DNA of 37,308 bases from Planctomycetaceae bacterium (GTDB taxonomy: Bacteria > Planctomycetota > Planctomycetia > Planctomycetales > Planctomycetaceae), in assembly GCA_029259815.1 (NCBI GenBank), contig JAJDEJ010000314.1:1-37308 (forward strand), read 5' to 3'. A program made the translations under genes and the position numbers. This document shows, one piece after another, positions 31,537 through 37,308 of the stretch; within the stretch, counting starts at the first letter, position 1, and each line of letters starts with the position of its first letter. The notes beneath the pieces are model-generated. The model was given only the letters and a program-made list of their open reading frames with translations, was not told the origin of the DNA and did not search any database.

Positions 31537-33368
31537 GTACCGACTGGATTGATGACGACGATGAGCAGTCAGTTGACCTACAGCTTTGGAAGAAGCTGCT
31601 GCGATACACGCTGCATTACCGAAGGACGTCGCTTGTTTTCATGTTTGTTGCGTTCGGTCTTGCCGGCAGTGACCTGGGCTTCCCATTGTTGACAGGTCGA
31701 CTCATTGCCGATGTCGAACGGAGCCCGAGCAGCGTTGATTTGTCGTTCTATGCCTTGGGCTACGCCGGTTTGACGGTCTCGTTTTGCGCTTGCATCTGGG
31801 CGTTCATCGCCTGTGCTGGAAAGATTCGCACGCATGTCAGTCACGATATTCGCCGTGACGCCTTCGGGAATTTGCAGACCCTCTCATTCAGCTTCTATGA
31901 CACCAAGCCGGTCGGCTGGCTCATGGCGCGGCTGACAGCCGACTGCAATCGCCTTTCAAATATCCTCGCCTGGGGAGTGATGGACTTTATCTGGGGTTCG
32001 ACTCTCATGATGGGTGTCGGCCTCGTCATGGTCATTTACAACTGGAAGCTCGCGCTCGCAGTGCTGGCGGTTGTCCCGGTGTTGTTTGTCGTGAGCGTGT
32101 TCTTTCGCAAGAGAATTCTGCGGACGTCACGACTCGTGCGAAAGAGCAACTCGAAGATCACAGGTGCTTACAACGAGGGAATCATCGGGGTGCGGACGTC
32201 CAAGGTGTTCGTCCGCGAAGAACAAAATCTCAAAGATTTTGATCGGCTGGCCGACGCGATGTTCAAGCACTCCGTCCACAACGCAGTGTTATCCGCGATT
32301 TATCTCCCCCTCGTGCTGACGATCGGGAGCATCGCCATTGCATCGGCGCTCGTTGTGGGTGGCCACGAAGTCATCGTCGGTGGAATCGTCGCCGGCGAGA
32401 TGATCATGTTCATGTACTACGCCCAACTGTTCTTCCAGCCGGTCCAAGAGATTTCGGCCTGGTTTGCAGAACTGCAAATGGCACAGGCTTCAGCAGAGCG
32501 TGTTCTGAGTCTCGTCGAGGCTGTGCCCGACGTGCGAAATACGGATGCAGTCGCACGCCGACTCGCGGAGACAAGTAGCGATGGACACCTCGATGAGATC
32601 GGCCACATTGAATTTGCAAATGTCAGTTTTCGATATCAGAACGGACCGCAAATCATCAGCAACTTTCGGTTGAGCGTCGAGCCAGGGCAGACGGTGGCAC
32701 TCGTTGGGGCAACAGGCGGCGGCAAGTCGACGCTCGTCAACCTGTTGTGCCGCTTCTATGAACCCACAGAAGGGCGAATCCTGATCGACGGCATCGATTA
32801 CACCGACCGCAGTCTCGCATGGCTCCAGTCAAACCTGGGCATCGTGCTCCAACAGCCACACCTCTTCAGTGGGACGATTGGCGAAAACATTCGTTACGGT
32901 CGTCTGGATGCCACACAAGGAGAGATCGAAGAGGCAGCCAAAGTCGCCGGCGCACATGACTTCATCTTCGAGTTAGAGAAATGCTACGACACAGAAGTCG
33001 GCGAAGGAGGTAACCAACTCAGCCTCGGTCAACGACAACTGGTGTCCTTCGCCCGAGCAGTGCTCAAACGACCGCGACTGTTGGTGATGGATGAGGCAAC
33101 GTCGTCGATCGACACGGAAACAGAACAGCAAATTCAGCAGGGTCTCGCACGCATGCTGAAAGGGAGAACAAGCTTTGTGATCGCCCATCGCCTGTCCACG
33201 ATCCGCAACGCCGATCAGATCCTCGTCATCGAAAAGGGACGAATCATCGAGCACGGAACGCATTCCGAACTACTTCGTGTGTGTGGCCACTACCACGACC
33301 TATACACGGAACAGTCCATCCGCGACATCGTTGGGGTCGACAGAACTTTGAACCACGTGGCTCAGTGA
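31533..33368 (+). CDS. ABC exporter subunit 2 (fused TMD-NBD), canonical ATP site
   Basis: A 611-aa half-transporter. ATG 31533 overlaps the previous stop (ATGA). TMD with TSLVFMFVAFGLAGSDLGFP and later helices. NBD with Walker A GATGGGKST (392-400), Q-loop VLQQPHLFSGTIGENIRYG, signature altered to LSLGQ (496-500) instead of LSGGQ, Walker B LLVMDEATSSID with intact E521, and H-loop AHRLST. Together with subunit 1 it makes an asymmetric heterodimer with one canonical and one degenerate ATP site. Longer frame from 31470 is inside subunit 1 and was rejected. Confidence 0.9.
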   Translation: MSTDWIDDDDEQSVDLQLWKKLLRYTLHYRRTSLVFMFVAFGLAGSDLGFPLLTGRLIADVERSPSSVDLSFYALGYAGLTVSFCACIWAFIACAGKIRTHVSHDIRRDAFGNLQTLSFSFYDTKPVGWLMARLTADCNRLSNILAWGVMDFIWGSTLMMGVGLVMVIYNWKLALAVLAVVPVLFVVSVFFRKRILRTSRLVRKSNSKITGAYNEGIIGVRTSKVFVREEQNLKDFDRLADAMFKHSVHNAVLSAIYLPLVLTIGSIAIASALVVGGHEVIVGGIVAGEMIMFMYYAQLFFQPVQEISAWFAELQMAQASAERVLSLVEAVPDVRNTDAVARRLAETSSDGHLDEIGHIEFANVSFRYQNGPQIISNFRLSVEPGQTVALVGATGGGKSTLVNLLCRFYEPTEGRILIDGIDYTDRSLAWLQSNLGIVLQQPHLFSGTIGENIRYGRLDATQGEIEEAAKVAGAHDFIFELEKCYDTEVGEGGNQLSLGQRQLVSFARAVLKRPRLLVMDEATSSIDTETEQQIQQGLARMLKGRTSFVIAHRLSTIRNADQILVIEKGRIIEHGTHSELLRVCGHYHDLYTEQSIRDIVGVDRTLNHVAQ

Positions 33369-33402
33369 TCCGAATGAAATCTAATGACACCGATTCCAAA
33401 TC

Positions 33403-34791
33403 TCAGTTGCTCGGTGGTCGAAGTTCGACAATGAGCCGCTTGGCTTCCTCGCGAATCTGTTGGTTATCGGTGACGTTCTGCACGCGGACTAGAGCAGGTT
33501 CAGCCAACCGTCCCATCGCTAACAGTTCCTTCAGCGATGGACTGCGGAATTCTCCTTTTCCCGTCGGATTCTCCGGACGCATAGCAGCACTCGCCCGCAC
33601 CAGTCCCAGAATCCGTTGCTCTTCTGATTTAGGCATGATCTCCATGCGTCCCACCAGCACGCGGACGACTTCGTCCGGTTTCGGGCTGATCTGTAGTGGC
33701 AGCAGGTCCTCGGTTATTGACGTCGGCACCATGTACAACAGCCGCGTGCCTTCCTCACCAAACCACGACGACCGCCAGCATGCGATCATGGCGCGCGCCT
33801 CCTTCTCGTAGAGTCCTTCGTCAACCAACGCGGCAGTCATCGCTTCCGAGAGTGATTCGATCTCGCCGGACAGGCTCTCTGGATTCAACGTCATAGTGCT
33901 GTGCGGAGCTGAGGCGTCGTACCGGTGGAACCGTAACTGCTTATTCTCCACGGCGACGAGAAAGACAGAGCGGATTTCGTCGTCCCCTGCATTGATGAGT
34001 TGGAATGTGTCATCCTCGGCTTCCGAGAGAGTGAGCGGCAGTTCAAAGTTGCCCACGCCTCGATAGAACAGGAACTTCTCAAAGTAGTCGACCACGTTCG
34101 GTGCAGTGCCTGTCCGCATTTGCACAATCGCTGCATCGGTATTGCGGGCTGCAAAGTAGTGCGGAAACCTTCGGGCCGGTTCGACCATGACCTGTTCCAC
34201 CTGTCGACCAATGCGACGCGACAGCTCTTTGTCCTCGACAGGGGCACGCAGCGACTTCGGGGGGATCAGGTGGATCTGTCCCCAATCGAGCATGCCGTCC
34301 TTGAGAGGGATATTCGCAAGGGAGTCTCCGTAGGGAGTGGGATCCGGAACCGATTCTTGTGGCAGTCGAATGTCACGGACGGGAGGATAGTACTCCGTGA
34401 GTAAGCCTTGGGGGAATTCGACCTTGGCCGCGATGTCCCGTTCGACCGGAGTGTAGAAGTACGTGACGGGCGTCTCCATCCGTTGTATGGCACGGATGCT
34501 TCTCTTCGAGAGCATTCGGTCAAAGGTGGGCCGAATTGTGTTGACGAATGCCGGCAAGTCGTTGTCGACGAGTGGTCGGAACTCCAGTTTCACACCGTCC
34601 GAGCCGGAGAAGCTCGTGAACGTCCCCCATTCATGCACAATCAAGTCATCGCTGTCAGCGGATTCTACGAGTGTCTCCTCCGCCTGGGAATCCAGATCGG
34701 GAGACGCGGCCGTACTCAGACCAACATTGATGGCAGCTCCGAGGCTCGCGAGGAACAGGATCACAGCAGTCAAACACAAAACCCGTCGCAT
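33403..34791 (-). CDS. Secreted protein of unknown function (planctomycete type)
   Basis: A 462-aa protein from ATG 34791, preceded by AGGAG with 7-nt spacing; the longer frame from 34884 lacks such a site. The N-terminus RRVLCLTAVILFLASLGAAI is a signal peptide. The mature part opens DLIVHEWGTFTSFSGSDGVK and has mixed alpha/beta content (RPTFDRMLSKRSIRAIQRM, PVTYFYTPVERDIAAKVEFP, RRFPHYFAARNTDAAIVQMR, SVFLVAVENKQLRFHRYDA) with a HEAT-like C-terminal part ending VELRPPSN. I do not know the family; proteins beginning 'HEWGTFT' are frequent in planctomycetes. The gene is convergent with the ABC exporter and divergent from the ECF sigma gene, sharing a 196-bp control region with it. Confidence 0.7.
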   Translation of the reverse strand: MRRVLCLTAVILFLASLGAAINVGLSTAASPDLDSQAEETLVESADSDDLIVHEWGTFTSFSGSDGVKLEFRPLVDNDLPAFVNTIRPTFDRMLSKRSIRAIQRMETPVTYFYTPVERDIAAKVEFPQGLLTEYYPPVRDIRLPQESVPDPTPYGDSLANIPLKDGMLDWGQIHLIPPKSLRAPVEDKELSRRIGRQVEQVMVEPARRFPHYFAARNTDAAIVQMRTGTAPNVVDYFEKFLFYRGVGNFELPLTLSEAEDDTFQLINAGDDEIRSVFLVAVENKQLRFHRYDASAPHSTMTLNPESLSGEIESLSEAMTAALVDEGLYEKEARAMIACWRSSWFGEEGTRLLYMVPTSITEDLLPLQISPKPDEVVRVLVGRMEIMPKSEEQRILGLVRASAAMRPENPTGKGEFRSPSLKELLAMGRLAEPALVRVQNVTDNQQIREEAKRLIVELRPPSN

Positions 34792-34987
34792 GGCAGCATC
34801 TCCTGAGAAGTCCCGTTGTACGAAGCTCACTCCCCAGACGCTCGACGACTTCCGAGCGGCTGGATGAATTTGCTGGTTTCTCAAAAAATGTGCAGAATGG
34901 CCGGATTGTCCCAGTCTCTTGACCGAGGACCGACGTCTGAGTGATGCACAGTCCGCTGAAGAAGGCCGTCTGAACGGGAGTCTCTGA

Positions 34988-35569
34988 ATGACCGATGCGG
35001 AGTTGGTCCGTCAGACTTGTGACGGGGAACCGCTCGCGCGGGAGGAGTTCGTGCGCCGCTGGTCGCCGCGCGTGCTGGCGGTCTGTCGTGCGCACATCGG
35101 TCGACACCATGCGTCAGAGGATCTTGCGCAGGAATCCCTGATTCGTGCGCTCACCCATCTTGATCAACTTGATGACCCGTGCAAATTGGGAGCCTGGTTG
35201 CGAGGCATCGCAGTCAATGTCTGTCGCGACTGGTTGCGTGCCCGACCACGTGAGCAGGTTTCCTTCTCCGTCCTTTCCGACTCCCGGAATGGGGAGTCAT
35301 TGGGTGAGACAGACGACGGGATTCAACAGATCGAGCGACAGGAACGTCGGCAGCAGATCAAGTCAGAAATCGATGCTCTCCCTGACGAACTCCGCGAGCC
35401 ACTGTTGCTGCATTACTACGACGAGATCACCTACGAGCAGATTGCAGATATCCTCGGCGTTTCACGGGCGACCGTAAACACACGACTCGCGAAGGCACGG
35501 CGACATCTGGCGAAGCGACTGGCCGACGAGCCAACTGAGGTTGCGAGGAATCACGATGGAATGCAATGA
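34988..35569 (+). CDS. ECF-type RNA polymerase sigma factor
   Basis: A 193-aa protein. Region 2: EEFVRRWSPRVLAVCRAHIG, HHASEDLAQESLIRALTHL, LGAWLRGIAVNVCRDWLRAR. Region 4: SEIDALPDELREPLLLHYYD then EITYEQIADILGVSRATVNT with a clear HTH and RLAKARRHLAKRL. GGGAG 7 nt before the ATG. It overlaps the anti-sigma gene by 14 nt, so the two are co-transcribed. The planctomycete ECF pairs usually respond to envelope or metal stress; the signal here is unknown. Confidence 0.9.
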   Translation: MTDAELVRQTCDGEPLAREEFVRRWSPRVLAVCRAHIGRHHASEDLAQESLIRALTHLDQLDDPCKLGAWLRGIAVNVCRDWLRARPREQVSFSVLSDSRNGESLGETDDGIQQIERQERRQQIKSEIDALPDELREPLLLHYYDEITYEQIADILGVSRATVNTRLAKARRHLAKRLADEPTEVARNHDGMQ

Positions 35570-36968
35570 CATTCAACAACAATTGTGCGAGTGGATCGAC
35601 GGCACACTCGATGAGCCACTAGCGATCACTCTTCGTGAGCATTTGACCGCCTGTGAAATCTGCCGGTCCGAAGAGCAACAACTCGCGGATGTGCATAGCG
35701 AGTTGACGACGATATTCGCCGTCGAGCGGGATCGAGCTGGTGAGATCGCTGAGCGTGTGCTCCAGGAGTTTTCGGCATCGCCGACACGCGCAGGCTCACA
35801 AGAGCTTGCCAGACGCGATTTCCACCATCGTTGGCTGTCAGGAACCGCTGTCGGCTACCTGCTCTCAGCAGTGGCGGGGTTTCTGATGGCTACTGTCTGG
35901 TTTCAATCGCCGCAGCCTTCAAGAGAAGACATCGCCATCACACCACTGGCTGATGATCCCCTTGTGGTGAACGTCTCACCGGCAGCCCAACTGGTCCATG
36001 CGACCGGCAACGTCTCCTACCGTCCTCCGACAGAGGATGCCTGGACGTCGATCTCTCCCGACGACATGTCCATGTTCGCTTGTCCTGCAGAGGGAGGCGT
36101 GCGGACCGAGGCGGGTGTGCTCTGTGAGCTGGAAACGTCGACCGGTAGTCTCGTCAGGCTGAATGAGTCCAGCGAGGTTACATTGCTCTCGGATGACCAT
36201 CTCGAACTTGTCCGTGGACAGGTCTGGTGCCGCGCTTCGAGAAACAGGACTCTCAAAGTGATCACTGCCTCAGGAGGCCATCCTGATCGATTACCTTCTG
36301 AGCAATGGGTGCTCACCTGCCCAACGAACACAGAAAGTCTGACTTCCTGCAAACCGTCTGAGCCATTGAAGGTGGTCGCGACCGCCGGCACGGTTGATGT
36401 GCAGTTGAACGGGACTGAGCACCACCTGCCACCGGGCACGATCTGCTCGGTTTCCGATGGCGAAGTCAAGCTGTGGCAGTCGTCCCATGAGATGCTGACA
36501 GCCGAACGCTGGATGCAGCCGTTGCTCACTCTCTCAGGGCATGGCAATCCTGAACTGACCCGACGTGTGGATGCTCTCCTGGCTCGCATTGGCCGCTCCA
36601 AACTCTCGTATTTGGATGAGCAGGATCTACGAAGTCTCGGTGAGTATGGAGCTGTTCCGCTGCTCAAGTTCATGACTGCAAAGGAATCTGCCAATGCCCC
36701 GTCACGGAGGCGACTGGCCATGAAGATTCTCGCCGACACTGCTCCCGTCTGGATGGTTCCGGACCTTATCGGCCTGCTAGAGGACAACGACCCCGAAGTC
36801 CGTCACCATACTGCCCACGGACTCGCCAGGCTGACTGGCGAAACACAAGGTCTCTCCCCCGAAGACTGGAAGGCCGACAGAGAGACTTGGGCGACAGGAC
36901 TCAACCAGTGGCAGACTTGGTGGCAACAAAATCGCTTTCGTTGTGCCGCGCCGCCGGATTCGATCTGA
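35556..36968 (+). CDS. Anti-sigma factor with zinc finger, TM helix and FecR-like domain
   Basis: A 470-aa protein from ATG 35556, with GAGG 8 nt upstream. N-terminal anti-sigma ZAS domain with H29-x3-C33-x2-C36 (REHLTACEICRSEEQ). One membrane helix near 91-113 (LSGTAVGYLLSAVAGFLMATVWF). Periplasmic FecR-like part (VRTEAGVLCELETSTGSLVR, SSEVTLLSDDHLELVRGQVW). C-terminal HEAT-like helical region with LKFMTAKESANAPSRRRLAM and LLEDNDPEVRHHTAHGLARL. The cytoplasmic finger binds the sigma factor, while the periplasmic part senses a signal. Odd compared with simple anti-sigma proteins is the extra C-terminal HEAT-like region, which planctomycetes often have. Confidence 0.8.
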   Translation: MECNDIQQQLCEWIDGTLDEPLAITLREHLTACEICRSEEQQLADVHSELTTIFAVERDRAGEIAERVLQEFSASPTRAGSQELARRDFHHRWLSGTAVGYLLSAVAGFLMATVWFQSPQPSREDIAITPLADDPLVVNVSPAAQLVHATGNVSYRPPTEDAWTSISPDDMSMFACPAEGGVRTEAGVLCELETSTGSLVRLNESSEVTLLSDDHLELVRGQVWCRASRNRTLKVITASGGHPDRLPSEQWVLTCPTNTESLTSCKPSEPLKVVATAGTVDVQLNGTEHHLPPGTICSVSDGEVKLWQSSHEMLTAERWMQPLLTLSGHGNPELTRRVDALLARIGRSKLSYLDEQDLRSLGEYGAVPLLKFMTAKESANAPSRRRLAMKILADTAPVWMVPDLIGLLEDNDPEVRHHTAHGLARLTGETQGLSPEDWKADRETWATGLNQWQTWWQQNRFRCAAPPDSI

Positions 36969-37256
36969 ACGATTGCCTCACTAGCGTCATGGTCATGCTG
37001 CTGGGGCTGCTTGTCTTTTGCCCTGGTCACATCTTCGCGTGGTGGTATCACGGATGAGGCTGTCGCGAAGGGTGGGCCTCGTTCAAGCGGAATGCTCCTG
37101 CGTCAGTTTCGGCGATGCTGGTCGCAGTCGGATGATTGTGCCGAACTCGCTTTGCCGTCCCGCCATAACTAAGGAACTGGGAAGGAATTGATTCCCGAAT
37201 GGTTGTTGATCGACTACAAATCGTGGGTCTGGAATCCAAGGAAGGGGAGACTCACG
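36969..37256. other. Right-edge intergenic stretch
   Basis: No convincing gene on either strand in these 288 bp; the open frames lack ribosome binding sites and natural composition. It probably holds the 3' UTR of the anti-sigma gene. Confidence 0.35.
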
Positions 37257-37308
37257 ATGCAGGATGTTTTGATCTGTACGGGACATCTGTACGGGACATC
37301 TGTACGGG
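37257..37308 (+). CDS. Possible gene start truncated by window edge
   Basis: ATG 37257 preceded by GGGGAG (7-nt spacing) opens MQDVLICTGHLYGTSVR before the window ends. Inside lies a 13-bp tandem repeat. Too short to know its function; may be an artefact of a sequence end. Confidence 0.25.
   Translation, partial: MQDVLICTGHLYGTSVR
37272..37308. repeat. 13-bp tandem repeat at the right edge
   Basis: ATCTGTACGGGAC occurs at 37272-37284 and 37285-37297, and a third partial copy (11 nt) fills 37298-37308, where the window ends. Unit length 13 is not a multiple of three. Confidence 0.8.

Overview
The window looks like a planctomycete chromosome segment. The gene style points there: an ECF sigma factor overlapping a zinc-finger/FecR-type anti-sigma gene, an integrase-type N-terminus of planctomycete character, and several secreted proteins of unknown function. 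GC is fairly high and gene spacing is loose. The assignment rests on gene style, not on a marker gene. Much of the window is accessory DNA.

Layout. (1) 1-8.1 kb: a truncated secreted protein at the left edge, then a plasmid/ICE-like module: CHC2-Toprim primase, replication-relaxation protein, VirD4/TraG-like ATPase, a small coiled-coil membrane protein, an unknown 449-aa protein and a broken gene start at 7.6 kb. (2) 8.3-12.1 kb: a small exported Ser/Gly-rich protein and three consecutive genes resembling phage tail-fibre or adhesin parts, ending in a beta-helix plus SGNH-esterase protein. (3) 12.1-17.7 kb: a tatA-tatC pair, an orphan beta-class DNA methyltransferase, a complete group II intron with its reverse transcriptase, and a Tat-signal exported protein. 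(4) 18.0-20.7 kb: an IS91-family element with a tyrosine recombinase translationally coupled to the HUH transposase, flanked by hairpins. (5) 20.9-27.9 kb: the most unusual locus. Six minus-strand genes with 9-36 nt gaps encode a TRIP13/Pch2-like AAA+ ATPase, a bacterial HORMA-like protein, an unknown 116-aa protein, two HlyD/MFP-like proteins and an OpgH-like glycosyltransferase. A SorC-type sugar-responsive regulator is divergent, across an AT-rich intergenic region with palindromes. (6) 27.9-29.7 kb: a gene-poor strip with a family of short palindromic repeats, a decayed integrase and a fragment resembling a leucine-rich-repeat protein. (7) 29.7-37.3 kb: a heterodimeric ABC exporter with one predicted degenerate ATP site, a secreted protein, the ECF sigma/anti-sigma pair, and a 13-bp tandem repeat at the right edge.

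How the genes may work together: HORMA and TRIP13 proteins are known partners, and in CBASS type III they gate a nucleotide cyclase. Here no cyclase or nuclease effector is visible. The pair instead leads an operon for polysaccharide synthesis or export under a probable sugar-sensing regulator. My inference is that the HORMA/TRIP13 conformational switch controls envelope polysaccharide assembly, or a defence response acting through the envelope. All functions are read from the sequence by eye; no database search was run.
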